From Talinum fruticosum (lineage: Eukaryota > Streptophyta > Magnoliopsida > Caryophyllales > Talinaceae), in assembly GCA_021018815.1 (NCBI GenBank), contig JAITYX010000004.1:8441501-8505500 (forward strand): a stretch of DNA of 64,000 nt, in the 5' to 3' direction. The position numbers and the translations under genes were made by a program. Every line of letters begins with the position of its first letter. The first letter of the stretch is position 1. Positions 46,526 through 60,125 of this stretch are shown here, in pieces. The notes under the pieces are model-generated. The model was not told where the DNA came from. It saw nothing but the letters and a program-made list of their open reading frames with translations, and ran no database searches.

Positions 46526-49080
46526 ATGAAATAATTAAGATGAAGATTAGACTATAGTCTAAACAAATTGCCCGACATGGACTTCCCTTCTAGCTGACAT
46601 GCATGAAGATATATAGTTATATAGACTCATGAAAGTATCAACATTAGTATATATATACATATACGTATACACATAATATTTTGTTTATGAATTCATCACA
46701 AATAGATAATCCTTTCATCATCATTGTTTAAATTTGCAGAAGGCTTCTCACCTGCTGCTATGTTAGGTCTGCTTTCAACTTCATTAAGACATTAATTATA
46801 CATACTACCCAGGACTGCTTTTTTCAAAGCTGTCATTTTAAGCACAGTAACTCCTTTATCTCCCTGTCATAAACTACCAGTTCTCACTTCATCTTCAACT
46901 CTGAATATATGTGCGAATTCTCTGATTCCTTATGTTGTTGAGTTTTAGGATTATCGATCTGGGCTGAAGTAATTGAGCTACCACTATGCTGATGTTTGAA
47001 TGTTCGAAGCTTCGCTCTGTCGAATGTTTGAATATATCATTTTATTTGAAGGTTGCACTTCAAAAAGAGTTCTCAAACAGTGAGGGGTAGGTGCATGCCA
47101 CCTTATATTAAGAGTTTATTCTTGGGTGGTTAAAATAGTGCGATTGGTAGGTGTTTGTCAATTTTTTTAGGAATTGTGTTTGAGTATGGTTCAGAGTTAT
47201 TGAGTGTGTCTGAGTGCGATTTAAAATGTACTTTTTATAATTTAAGGACTGGATGAATATGGATACTAGTTCGGGAAGATTACAAGCAAGATATCTCTTA
47301 CTGGTATGTGGAACTTTATAGACTAATATCCTCTTTTCTATAATGTCAGATCCAAAAAAAAAAAAAAAAAGATGTCATCAAAATGCAAGACATGGCAATG
47401 GCAAGTTAGGGGTAGATAATAAGGTTCAATTAAGCTAGGTTTTCTCAAATCTAACCCTACCCGACCCTGATGTGAGTCAACGCTTCAACCCTGCGGATAC
47501 CCTCATGTCTTTGCGTCGAATCCAATATCCTCACATAATGCTATACACAAAATGATATTTATACACAAAGTAAACTAATTTTTCACCCGTGCTAACGCAC
47601 AAGTTATGTTTATAATATTTATGTTATATTATTCCTTTTAAATCTCTAATCTTATTTATAAAAAAGTTTATTGATTTGATCATAAAAAATTAGTATAGTT
47701 TAATAGTTAGTTATATGCATCTTAACCATCAAAAAGTAATGTAATTTAATTTTGAGTTACATGTATGAGTGAGCTTATTTTTTTAATTTAAAAAATTATT
47801 TTCAGTAAGATATAATTATTTTTAAAAAATAATATTCTAGTTCAAAAATAATTTTCTTACTAACAATATAAAATTTTAAATCATGCAATAAAATCATACC
47901 TAAAATGCTGCAATATATCCGAGATTCTCGATATCATAATCAATGTAGAATCTTTCCTTAAATTAAAGATTTAGTATAATGTCAAGTAAGGAAATAATAT
48001 CTAATAATAAAATTTGATGCATGAAGAGTAATATAAGGAATATTTATAGAATGCATCTAGCTAGTGAATATATGCTTTGAGTATAAAACTTATTAATGTT
48101 CAAGGGGGTCAGATAAACCAATAAATAAATGTGTATGATTGATCAGATTTATCATCTGTTCAAAGTCTTACTCTTTTGCACAGGAATTTATATTTAAACT
48201 TAGATGAGTAAATTGAAGGAGATCAGTTTTTGCAGGGGTTGTGTAAAAACTGTGGCATGAGTGAAACCATCACTCATAAAATTTCAGCAGAAGAGTTTGA
48301 TATTGTGAAGATATAGTGTAGACTATTCAGTACAATACTTGCAGTAGAGATAGCTGTTATGTTTTGGATTAGCAGGAGTTGCATATATACTTTTGTTCCT
48401 TTTAAAAATTTATGATAATTGCTTACCATTTTAATCAAATAAAAAATTAAAAAAATCGGTGTGTTATAATAATTCACCACCTGGTGTAAAAGACACTCTT
48501 TATAAAAATTTATGATAATGGTTGGTCGTTTTTTTTTTTTAATCAGTTTTTTAATTACTTTTACAGTATGTGTGTAAAAGAACCATGGAGGACAATTCTC
48601 AGTTATTTTAAAGATCACCTCCCTCAAAAAAAAAAAAATAGGAAAAAGATCACCGGCTAATTACTCCATCTGTTTCAAAATACTTCTCATTTTAAAGTTA
48701 TAAAGGAGTACCAAGAAAATACTAATTTTATGACAAAATTTGTTTTAAAAGACCAAGTTGCTCCAAAATTTTATTGGAAATGAAGAAAATCAATGCAAAA
48801 AGGAGATAAATAAAGCAATTAATGAGGACAAAATTTTTTATTTACCTCTCTCGAGGTTTCAGTAATATATCTTTTGTACCCTTAAGGTTTGCAAAGTATT
48901 TTTTACCTTTCTTTACCTTTGTGTTAAATTATTATCTCGTTTAGTTATCAGAGGTAGAAAAATTATTTATTGAAACGGTAAATGAAAATTTTTTAAAGAA
49001 ATATTATAAAATATCGTGTATTTCGTAAAAATTATTTGGACTTTAGAACTTTAAAGCAAACGTATAATTTTATACATAGA
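46526..49080. other. Non-coding spacer with repeat debris
   Basis: 2.5 kb without a supported gene. The part at 47875-48165 is a diverged copy of the LTR portion at 35350-35680 and 58860-59148. Segments near 48560-48660 and 48835-48960 are reversed copies of pieces of block A (about 1676-1790 and 1220-1320). A hairpin with ACCCGTGC near 47585 resembles other Helitron ends but lacks CTRR. Confidence 0.5.
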
Positions 49081-49081
49081 A

Positions 49082-49629
49082 TTGTTGCAGGTGTTGATGA
49101 TCAGGAAGCTACAAATCAATAAGCTACAAAGATGCTTTAGTGGCTCCTTTTCACCGATGAGGAAATCAAGAATGCTTATAGAGGATAATAAATGTCGTGG
49201 TCTTGATGGCTCGTATGTGTGTCATGCAGCGCAAAGATTCCTCAACAATGACAAGCTCCTTAAGCAGGTACACAGCGTCTTGATTGCTCTTGTTCCGAAT
49301 GTCAGAGTGACTGATTTCCTATCTATTGCATTTTGTAATGTTCTTTATAAGGTTGTTGCTAAAATCCTTGCTAATAGGACACATTCAATGCTTTCTGACA
49401 TTATTGGCCCTAGTCAGAATACTTTTGTAAGGGCAGTAAATCTATTTTTGATAGTATGATGATGGCTCATCAGCTTCTTAAGCATTATGAGAGGGGTAAC
49501 ATCTCTCCTAGAGTTACGCTGAAAGTGGACATTCGTAAAGCTTATGGTACAATTGACTGTTCTTTCTTAGATGTTACTCCGCTCACTTTGGATTTTCCTG
49601 CTCATGTAGCCGTCGTTGTAAGTGGATAT
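49082..49629 (+). pseudogene. LINE reverse transcriptase fragment
   Basis: Plant L1 RT segment with KCRGLDGSYV near 49190, VTDFLSIAFCNVLYKVV near 49305, IGPSQNTFVR near 49405 and a LKVDIRKAYGT motif near 49520. It covers only the first part of the RT, before the catalytic FADD. It breaks off exactly where the right inverted-repeat arm begins (about 49630), so the arm probably interrupted or replaced it. One frameshift lies near 49440. Confidence 0.8.
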
Positions 49630-50545
49630 ATATATATTGTCTTAACAAAGTCACAAATTTTATAGGGATGCATATATACATGGATTAAATAAAAGTCAAA
49701 TATCAAAAGTACAATAAAGAAACATAAAATGGATTCAAAATTTTTAGATAGAAAGTTCTCATTCGTCAATAAGTAATTTTCACTAATTATGGTCCTTTTA
49801 TTGACTTTATAATTCTAATTATGATCAATCACATGATGGGCATGCATGGGTTGCTATTTTTCTTTGAATAATTAGTATATTTCTGTACTTAAGTAGATTA
49901 TATATATTTAGTATTGGCCACCTAACAAAAAGTACAAACTCCTATTTGATTGGATTTCTTGGAGACTTTGCGGAATTGGACCAGTGTTAAAAGAAAGCAT
50001 TTGGCTTCAATTTTTTGTAACTCTAATTATAAATTCCATATTTTTTTTGTTTGTTTACTGGGATAATGATTTGAGTTTTAAATACTATACTAAAGAATAA
50101 AAATATAACTAACCATGAAAAAATTATACATATATTTCGTGTATTGAAAATAACATACCTTTTGTCTTTTGCAAACGAAGGAATAATGTCAACGTTCTTG
50201 TAACAGATCCTACATGCAAGCAATTTATACAATTGTATGAGCGAGTTGTCATATTTTGAAGGGAAAAAGACAAAGTAAACTCGAAAAAATACCTTTGTAA
50301 TTGCAAGATTGATGGAGGGATTGATTGTTTTGAAGCGATTGAATTCTAAGAAAATAGTTTCTTCGTGCAAAAAGACTCACGAACTAACGAAAGTAGGCAA
50401 TAATATTCATTAGCATGGGTTTGCAAGCATCAATAATATTCTATTACCACGAAATAATGAAAACAGGCAATGGGATTGAATTCGCGCAAGCTTTGATAGA
50501 TTCTCTCTTATGCTAAAATTGTCTAAATTAATTATGCTGAAATTA
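49630..50545 (-). repeat. Right arm of a large inverted repeat
   Basis: Reverse-complement copy of 40672-41647. In this arm a 115-codon ORF (50370-50023, minus) stays open, while in the left arm it is split by a frameshift near 41040. No domain is recognisable. The motif AGCACGGGTTTGCAAGCATC occurs inside the arm (50413) and again just outside (50547). Confidence 0.85.
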
Positions 50546-50572
50546 GCACGGGTTTGCAAGCATCAGTCAAAT

Positions 50573-51220
50573 TATGCCCTTATTCGTTGCAAGTATAAGA
50601 AAAATGGAACCACATAAATTAAGTACTGATTGAAGGTTGCTATGGCAAGATGAACGTTCAAAGATACATGAGCAAATCAAGAGACAAGCCAAACTTGGAA
50701 AGAATCAAGATTCGACCGTAAGTCGATTTTGCCAAGATCAAGTTACCAAGTCGGTAAGAGAAGATCAAATCCTATCTTAATCTCTTGTATTTGTGCTTAC
50801 TCGGATTATTGTTGTAACAAAGTGTTTAAGAGTTAGATACTTTGTGAGTTGTAGTAAAGAGTCTTGGGTAAGACTACTTTGTGAGTTGTAACACTTGAGA
50901 GAAGTGTGAGCGGTGGGCCTTAAGAGTAAGTGTACTCAAAAGGTTAGTCACAAAGTTAAGTGAAGAACTTGTGTGACAGTTAAAGTAATAAGAAAAGTAG
51001 AAGATAATCCTAAGGGAAGAAACCTTAGGCGGTCAAGTAACCCATATATTTGGATTTGGGCCAAGATCGTGAACAAACAAACTTGCATTGTCTCATTTAC
51101 TTTTCTATTTGTTTACTTTTCATATATCCGACCTCTCGCCTCTCGGCCAGTCGACGCCTCAAAATTTTAAACTAACCTATCACCCCCTCTAAGGTATATC
51201 TAACCCTTTGGAACTTTTCA
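50573..51220 (+). repeat. Partial Copia-type LTR, A' copy
   Basis: Matches the minus-strand LTRs at 33939-35678 and 58105-59148 over their 3' halves, ending CTTTTCA at 51220. No primer binding site follows, as in the block A copy, so this is the truncated outer or solo LTR. Confidence 0.7.
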
Positions 51221-54200
51221 CATTTCAAGCAAGAAATCACGACGCACGACCCGATTCTCATCATCTATTTGATTGCATGGATTTCGACGAAATTTGGGCA
51301 ACTAAACGAGAGCTCTGGTGGTCAGAATGAAGGCTTAGCTTGCTCTCCTTCGAGCTTAATTGTGTCATCCCACCAGCAAATGGAGCCACTTTCAATTATT
51401 AGGATTCCGATGTGCTCTTGGAAGCAAGGGAGCTAAAGTGGTTGTTGGGGTTTGGTTTAAGGCTTGAAAAGTCCCTCGGAAAGGTCGTCGGTGTCTGGCT
51501 ACTACCATGTGCTGTGGCGACATTTTTGTTTGTTTAGTAAGATTTTTTTGAACTTTTGGTTTTAACTTTTTCTTCATTTACTAAGATTATTTCTATGTAT
51601 TAGTTGTAATTAAAAATTCACATATATGAAGGGCATTTTGATTATTTTGAGAATTGGTAATAATCTAACACAACGATGGAGGAGGATAAAAAATATTTCA
51701 TAAACCTCAAGAGTAGAAAAAGCATTTATCGAAACCTCGAGGGAGGTAAATAAAAAATTTTAATTCTTAAATTAAAGATCCCTAAAATAGTTGACACAAA
51801 ATAGGTTGACTCCTCATCCTCCAAGCAATAATCGGCAAAGAAGTACGACCCAAACAAATTGGTATTATTTATGACTTTTGCCAGTATTTATTAAAACAAA
51901 AAACAAAATAAACTGGCAATGAATCGTGACGTAAAAAATACATATTGAATGCTACCTACTACTTAACATATGAAAAATTATATTCTAAAAGTACATTATT
52001 TTTGTCAATTCATATTACCCATCTGCTGATTATCAAATTTGAAATTTCACCACTTGTTATACAAACAAATAAATAACTCTTCACCAAAAGAAACTCTACA
52101 AATCAAAATTTTTTTAAAAAAACAAAGCAAGTGTATGATGCTTTTTAAAAAACAAATAAATAACTAGCTGGTGATCTTTCTCCTGTTTTTTGGTAGGATT
52201 TTTTTTGGGGGGTGATCTTTAAAATAACTGAGAATTGTCCACCATTGTTCTTTTCTTTACTAATTTAGGGTATGTCCCTTTTGATTGGAATTTTAAAGTT
52301 TCAAACGCTTTTTTATTTTTTTCTGACTCTTTCCTATTTTACTAATTATAAAATTATATGATGTGAAAATTATTTAATTTTTGAACTAATATTTCAACAT
52401 TAATTCATAGTTGTGTATATGCTAATAACGAGATTTTCCATTTTAATTTTTTAATAATAACCTTTTTGTATTGATCATACTTCTAAATTAAAAATTAAGA
52501 AAAAGAAGAAAACAACTAAAGATAAAAAATTTAGATGTAACTTATTTATCTTTTAAAATTTGACAGTCTTATATTTTTAATTTGTCCTTTTCTTTTACAT
52601 TTTATCATTTTTATGAATATTTTTTTAATGTAGAATATAAATATTTGAAGAAGAAAATATTATATATCATTTTTATTACGATATGATTTGATTAAAAATT
52701 CAAATAAGAGTCTAAAAAACTTACCACCCTTAAATAAATAATTAAAAAAATACTAACATGAACCGTACGCGTGATAATGCACTTTAAAGAAAAATTCTAA
52801 TTAATCATATGATGTATAAGATTTTAATTTTTGTAGGAATTAATTAAAAGGCTGAAAAATTTTTAAAAATCGACAAACGAAAACATGAAAAAGAAAATAT
52901 ATCATTGACCGTGGGAAACACCTTATTATGACTAATACAATATTTTTCAAAGACTAGCAAGTGCATACTTTGTGTGTAGAAAATATAATAAATACTCTGT
53001 ACATGAAAATGAATCAAATTTGAAATCCAAATATCCGATTGAATGTGACAACCTGACAACATTAATTTGACGAACTTCTCTAAAAAAATATAAACAACGA
53101 CAAGTGGAAAATTATTGTAGTGTTTACTTTTAATTTAATTAATAATTCAAAATCAAATTGTACTTGTTTTTTTAATTAAAAAAATATACGTTTTTGAGTC
53201 AGTACAATAAACAAACACATGTAAATCGTCTTCTTGTAATATCACGACAAAAGCATCACATATTAAGTCGAATTATTTTTACAAAAGTATCATATATTAA
53301 GTCAAATTATTTTATAAAATTTCAATAATAAACTTGCTTTGAATAAATTATTTTGGGAGAAAATATCGTGATTCATTATTATCATATTAAAGAATGATTT
53401 AAATTACTTACACATCACGTCAATCGGTCTTATGATGATGTAACGAGAAACAACATCATTTAAAAATATACAAATTTCACTCTATCTTGCTTTAAGAAGT
53501 GTTCCTAGGTTTTAAAAGTTGTAACGAGTTGTAATAAGTCGTAAAAATTGTAAGGAATTGTAAGATAATTGTAAGATGTTATAAAAAATTACAAATTATA
53601 AGCTTAATATAGTACTCTCAGTGTGTCTTAAAGGGATCGAACTTATTGGTTATAAATCAACAAAAGATGTAGCTTCCTTTATGGGAGCCAATTTGAAGAA
53701 CTCTATTGTTAGGCACGCTTATCGTGGAGTCGTCTTGGAATGAGTGACTTCTTGGGAAGTTTCCCAAGTATCATGTGAGTGAGGACTTCTCGGATTGTAT
53801 GTGAGTGAAAATAAAGTACATTGAAAGAAGATTTCGTTGATTTGTGGGGCCAATCATAAAAGCCCTAATCCTAATAAATACTCGCAATCCAAGGTAGGGT
53901 TCGACACCTTATAAATCGTATGAAAGCCAATTCGCGACCATGAGCTGCATCGATAGGCTGGGAGAGCCACGGGTAGTCACCTAACAAGGCAAAGACAATT
54001 GTTTGTACCGTAGGTCATGAGGACGTGTAAGTCGGTTGATCTAGTCTTCAAGTGGGGATGAATGTAACACCATGAATGTAATTAAGTTTATTACAATCAA
54101 AAGGTGCACATTTTTCTTTTTAGGGAGCCTACTTTTAAGAAGTCCACAATTAAGTATACTTATTGTGGAGTAGTTTTGGGAAAGGTAACCTCCTGAAAAA

Positions 54201-55183
54201 TTTCTCAAGTATCGTATGAATGACAAAGTAGTTTTGGTATATACTTTACTAAAATCTAATGCTTATGATTGTGGTATGATTTGTTACATTCTCCAACCTT
54301 GGGTGTAGAATATTGGTGATCAATCCTTCTTTTTCCTTACAACACTCAAATGACATTAATCCTACTTCTCAAGTCTTAAAAAAGACTAGACATCAACCGG
54401 CGAGAAGAATGAAGATGGAGGAGGACCCTCCCCGTCCCCTTGCTCCCAGAATCCTCAATCCAGCCCTTCTTCACCATTTTCTACTTCCTCCGCCCCCTCT
54501 ACTTCACTTCCCCGCCCTTCAAAGAAGCTTTCATTCAAGGATGTTCTTCAGGTCAAGCCTCCCGGGTTCCGGGAGGTTCATGAGCTTTGTCGGAGATGTC
54601 CTTTGAAGTTGGAGAGTTAGAAGAAGGCAATGATCCAACAACCCCATACAAGGTCAAATTCTCTTCCAACCAACTACAACTCCTCTCGTGCTCCTTGGGC
54701 TAATATGCTAATGGGTGAGGTCTTGGGAGCTGCAGTTAGGTATGATGTTATGGTTAACAAAATCAAAAGAATATGGAAAGTTGACAGTTCTATTGAAACC
54801 GATCTTGAAAGAGTTCTTATGGAGAGGCATTGGTTCTTATTTGGTCACTACCTCATGCTTGCTAAATGACAACTAAATTTTAGGCCGTCTTCCAACCCTT
54901 TCTCTTCTATGGTTGTCTAGGTTAGGTTTCCTGAATTGCCTGTAGAATACTTCAATAAGCTTGCACTTTCGACATCGCTAAAATCATAGGTAAGCCTATC
55001 AAAGTGGATTATACTATGGGTACGGTGGGTAGAGGTCGTTATGCTCATGTCCGTATTGAGATATCCTTCACCAAACCCCTAGTTTCAAGTATATGGATAC
55101 AAAATGCTTGGCAAATTGTGGTTTATGAGAATCTGGACTTGCTATGCTTTAGTTGTGGCATGGTTGGTCACCTCAAAGAAAAT
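50756..55183. repeat. Block A', right copy of a direct segmental duplication
   Basis: Collinear with 310-8535. It lacks LINE-1 and so preserves that element's empty target at 52887-52902. It ends inside LINE-2 ORF1, where an LTR fragment begins. The non-coding stretch 51221-54310 contains no supported gene. Confidence 0.85.
54411..55183 (+). pseudogene. LINE ORF1 fragment, A' copy
   Basis: Paralogue of the first part of LINE-2 ORF1: an ATG at 54411, then DUF4283-type sequence (WANMLMGEVLGAAVRYD, RHWFLFGHYLMLAK) and the zinc knuckle CFSCGMVGHLKE, where it is cut off. It has a stop after LMLAK (about 54868) and frameshifts near 54640 and 54985. Confidence 0.8.
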
Positions 55184-55264
55184 TGTGGTTTATTAATGCT
55201 CAACGGGGTCGGACAAACCAATAAATAAACATTTCGACTAGTCGGATTAACTATTTGACTAACA

Positions 55265-58104
55265 ATCTCTCATTTTTTAATGAAAGGCATAAATTCAGTA
55301 TTTGGTTTTAGATATATATAAAATATCTCCCTAAACAGGATACTATTCTCTTCCTTAACATATTATAATAATCAAGAAAATAGACTAAACATATTTTCAG
55401 TAATTTGCATGGGTCGGATAAAAAGGATACTTAATAATTCAAACTCCCCTAGACCGGATATTGGTAAGCATTAAGTTAGGAAGTCAAATTCTACAACGAA
55501 AGGAACTTCACATATTCACCAACCGATTGAGAGAACTTAGAATATTTATCATGCTATTCGAGATAAGCATTTGAAGGAAACATTTTCAAAACATGATTAA
55601 CATTTAAGCACAAAGTAAGATGCTATGATAAAGATGATTCATACAGAGAGTAAATTTAGCAAAAATAAGTGGGTTAAATTTCAATTTGACTATTTTCATG
55701 AATTGTTCATGCAGAGTCGAGCATCAAAACAGAAATAGAGAAATAGTTCCAACCAACTAAATACACACCAAAGTGTATAAGCTACCCCTTGCCTTTTGGC
55801 AAAAATAGGGGCATACAAAATGAAGGCTAAATTATTTTTGTAAAAACTAGAGTTTAAAAATAAAAAAATTTTAATGTTTAAAAATAAGGAAGGAGATGGA
55901 TTAATGAATTCAACTTGAGGAACAGGTTTGAGAGCTTGTTTTTTCATTCTTGTCCTCCTTAATCAACACTTTGTCGACTTCCCCATATATGAAGATTTTT
56001 AGAGAAAAAGAGAAAGAGAAGTTACGAAGAGAGGATGTGAGATGAAGAGGAAATTTTTAAAATCCTTAGATAAGAAGTTTGATTGTTAAATCAAAATAGG
56101 ATCCAAAAAAGGGAAAGACAAGGAGAGAGAGAGAGTGAAATTTTGAAATTCAAAATTTAAAATCCAAAAAAAGATTTCAAGTCTTGCAAATCTTTTGGGT
56201 AATGGTAAATTTTCATTAATTGGATATTCACCTTCTCAAAGTGACGCAATTTAAGGTTGCCTAATTTAACCAAGTGTATAGTTGGAATATATATTCCGGA
56301 TACACGATTGAGGGTCGATTGACTTACTCGTGGAGTCGGATGTCTTCGTTTTTATGAAATACTCAATTAGACTATTAGAAATGGTAAGATATTGCTTTAT
56401 TTTCCCCATCATGCTCATCTCAAATTCTTTGCTCATCAAGTCAGAAAACTTATGAGTTTATGTCCGATAAATTATCTCTTGGATGATAAGGTTTAAATCC
56501 GATTCCTTTTCCAATTTCTTAATGAAAGTCAAGATTAGGATTCAGGTTGGAATCCTTATTAGGTGGCTCGGATGCAAGCTATTCCTAAATCGGATTAGGA
56601 TCCGAGTTGACTTGATTAGCTCGCTTCTTGTATCTAACATTGTGTCTAACTAGGTTCCAGACAGTCGAGTTTAGAATCTAAGGGATTTCTTTGTCTTTTT
56701 CATCTCCGCTTAGTCCGATATTTTTGTTTGAGTCGGACATCACTGAATTTTTCAGTGTCAAAAGTTGGTGCATTGACTTAACAATTTTGTCGGATCTAAG
56801 AGACGGTTCCCCTCAATTCATGTAACAATGAATTTATAGAAATGTATCCACATGGCTAATAAAGAATATCCACATGTCATAATTAGGGATCACGTATATG
56901 TATATAATAGACATATCATGCTCATGAAATCAATAAATCAATACAAAACATTATACCAAGGAAAGCATGTAATAATATCAACTAACGAGAAATGACATAT
57001 GGAATATTAGATGATACTTATGCATTACATGTGAATGATAATGCAAAGATGAATATCCATGGTATGCAAAAATATAATACGAGATGACTACATATAAGAA
57101 TTTATCATCTATCATGCATATGACCATACGATTAGAGTAAGCATTGAATGTCATTCCCCTAAAAGTAATTCAAGTACATAAATATATGGTAAATTCATCA
57201 ACCACCTGAATCTAAGAGAGGAAAACATGTAAGAGTAACAATGATCTATGACAAAAAAAAAAAAAAAAAATTACTACTATACTTTTCGACCTCTTTATCT
57301 CGAGTCATGACTATCAATTGTCCGACTTTAGACATTTCTTGTTTCGATTGAGTAAGATTTTCTTCAAGAATACTTGAGATCATGTTTTCCTCAAGGCACG
57401 TTGATGTCACAATTCCATTTGTCTCAAGGTCTTTGACAAAATATCGTTTGAATCATCGATTCATAACTTTGACATTGGAATTTAAATCGAGACTCCCTTA
57501 ATTTTGTGATCGGATCATATTTTTCTACAACTACTCAATGAGTTTATTAGTATTAAGAGAGGGCTTTTCCCTCAATTTAAAAATCAAGGATGATAACTTA
57601 GAAAATATAGATGGATCGTCGGACATGTGTCTTGAGCATTGACTATCCGAGATACCAACAATCGATTTGGCTTTCAAGCATATTTGTACTCAAAAAATCA
57701 AACCTTTATGTTTCTTTTGATCAAATGGTTCCGGTCCGACTTGTTCGGATACCGTGTTTGGGGGTTTTTCCCTTTGGGAACCCAAACTTAGATTATCTTT
57801 TGCCTCTAGGTTTTTGAGTAGGTGAGGAGTCAAAGTAGCTCCTTCTTTTTTGAGGTTGAGGTGACTTTGAGTCTTTGGAACATCTCTTTTTCAAAATGAT
57901 TTTTGTGTTTTCCGACTCTCGAGTCAAATCTAATACGTTGTTTTTTATAAGAGATGCTATGAGATCTTAATATCATGTTGAGATACTGAAGAAAGGTGGT
58001 TTGTTATAAGCTCTTGCTTTTGAACTTACTTTGGGATAGTAAGACATAATTGTAGTCCACAAGAATGTTAATTGTTTAGAGTGTGAAACTAGCTCGATAC
58101 CAAT
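55265..58104 (-). other. Interior of the LTR element, no coding seen
   Basis: 2.84 kb with no domain-bearing ORF in any frame. The right part (from 56845) is shared with block B; the left part is unique here. Homopolymer A runs and GA-rich patches (56000-56140) occur. Confidence 0.55.
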
Positions 58105-59148
58105 TGAAAAGTTCCAAGGGGTCGGATATACCCTAGAGGGAGGGGGAATAGCGTATTTTAAAATTTGAGACGTCCGACTTGACCAAGAGGTCAGATATAT
58201 GAAAAACAAACAAATAGAAAAATAAATGGGACAATGCAAGTTTGTTTGTTCATAATCTTGACCCGGATCCAAATATATGGATTAGTGACCGCCTAAGGTT
58301 TCCTCCCTTTGGATTATCTTCTACTTTTCTTATTACTCCGAGTGTCGGACAAGTTCTTCACTTAACTTTCTGACCGATCTTTTGAGTACACTAACTCTCA
58401 AGGTTCACCGCTCACACTTTTCTCGGTTTACAACTCACAAATCAATCATCCCCAAGACACTTTTCTACAACTCACAAAATATCTAACTCTTAGATACTTT
58501 GCTACAAGAATGATTTGAGTAAGAGTGATTACAAGAGATTAGGATAAGATATGAACTCGTATTCTCTTGCTTAATTGATCTACAGTCTTGGCTTGTGTTT
58601 TTATAACTTTCTCTTCATATGGTAGATCGTTGGAGTTGCCGCTGGAAATAAGATCTTCTCTATCCGACTTGGTTTCTAGTTTTGGCTTTTCTTTGAAATG
58701 CTCATGTATCTTTGAAAGCTTATCCTACCTTAACAATCTTCAATCTTTGCTTAATTCACGTGGTTGCATTTTTCTTCTACTTGCAACGTATAAGAGCATG
58801 ATATGACCGATATGCTTCCAAATATAAGATCAATAAAATTTGTGGAAAGATTTAGATTTCATGCAATAAAATCATATCATAATGTGCTACAATATATCTA
58901 AGATTTTTGGCAATATATTCAGTGGGAATATTTCCTTAATCCAATGATCTAGTATAATGATAAATAAGAAAATAATATCTAATCATAATATTGGATAAAT
59001 ATGAAACATTAAAAATAATATAAGGGATATATACGGAATATCTATCTATCGAATATTTGCTTTGAGTATCAAATTTATTAATACTCAACGGAGTCGAGAT
59101 AAATAAATAAACGTGTCTAACTCGGTCGGATTAACTATATGACTAACA
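58105..59148 (-). repeat. Full Copia-type LTR, B' copy
   Basis: 1,044 bp running on the minus strand from TGTTAGTC to CTTTTCA. It is paralogous to 33939-35678 and lacks the MITE found there. Confidence 0.8.
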
Positions 59149-59456
59149 ACTAGTATTTAGATTTAAGAGCAAAAGAATTTAAAAATGGATCACCAAACTC
59201 ATGTCTAAAATACACACACACAAAAAAAAAAATCGACCAAATTTTGATATGGGGTATAGAACTACTCATTTTTTTTATTTGGTTGTAATCACTAGATAGA
59301 GATTGGGGCGCGCACACACAAAAAAAAAAAAAAAAGTTGTCCAATTGTGCCATGTCATTTCCATTTCATATGACAAGACATACATTTTTTTAACATGAAA
59401 CTTTCAATTAATTTTTCGTGTTCCTCAAGTGTAATTTATAATCTTCAATCTAATAT

Positions 59457-60117
59457 GGTAATGGATCATGGACCCGATTCGGATCTATCGGATCCGATCC
59501 ATTTAATTGAGTCTAATCCAACAAACTTGGACCCGATGGGTCCAGGTCTAACTGTCCCTAATTTAAGTATCAAAAATTAAGGCCAAAATCCGACCCGAGA
59601 CCCGTTTAATATCCGAACATATTTTTTTTTTTTTTAAAATCCCAATACCAGCAGAGCAGTAATAACATATTATAATTTGGAACCCTACCTAAAGTCACTC
59701 TCTCACTTCCTTCTCCCTCATTCACGCAGCCTTGCCCCCCAATCAATTTTTTTTTCCAATTATCGTGTTTCGGTTGTGAAAAGTATGAATGGATTTGGTG
59801 TATTTGGTTTGTATAATAGGTTGGTTGAAAGATAGGTTAATATGATAATAAAGAGGTTATATGCAACAAAATTGCTTGTAAATTTACAATAATATTAAAC
59901 AAAGCATAAAATGCAAATTTTTAAAACTCATTTATGATCAAAATACACTAGACACCTTTAAGACCCGTTTAATACCTATGGACCCGTGGACCCACCGGGT
60001 CCGGGTCCGAATTTCACATATTCGCCGGATCCAGGTCGGGTCCGGGTCGATGTCTAAAAAGTTAAATGGCTCGAGTACATTCGAACCCAACGCCAAGCCG
60101 ACCCATTATCATCCCTA
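59457..60117. mobile_element. Old hAT-type MITE, B' copy
   Basis: Orthologous to 35981-36709: left end reduced to GTAATGG, right end ATTATCATCCCTA, followed by CTAATAGC, which resembles the 8-mer before the left end (CTAATATG). Confidence 0.75.
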
Positions 60118-60125
60118 CTAATAGC

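Larger units (their letters stand above)
55189..59148 (-). mobile_element. LTR retroelement without coding interior, one LTR truncated
   Basis: On the minus strand a full LTR (59148-58105) is followed by a tRNA-iMet-like primer binding site (58104-58092). A 2.84-kb interior with no gag or pol (58104-55265) comes next, and then the first 76 bp of a second LTR (55264-55189) beginning TGTTAGTCAAATAG. A purine-rich stretch precedes that second LTR. The truncated LTR is joined to LINE ORF1 of block A'. The LTR type suggests Copia. Without pol this is an inference. Confidence 0.65.

Noticed and set aside
46731..46800. Possible terminal exon reading EGFSPAAMLGLL after a TTTGCAG acceptor
   Set aside because: Too short, no upstream exon in frame and no recognised family.
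47391..47530. Possible hAT MITE end (GACATGGCAATGGC)
   Set aside because: No matching second end or 8-bp duplication was found.
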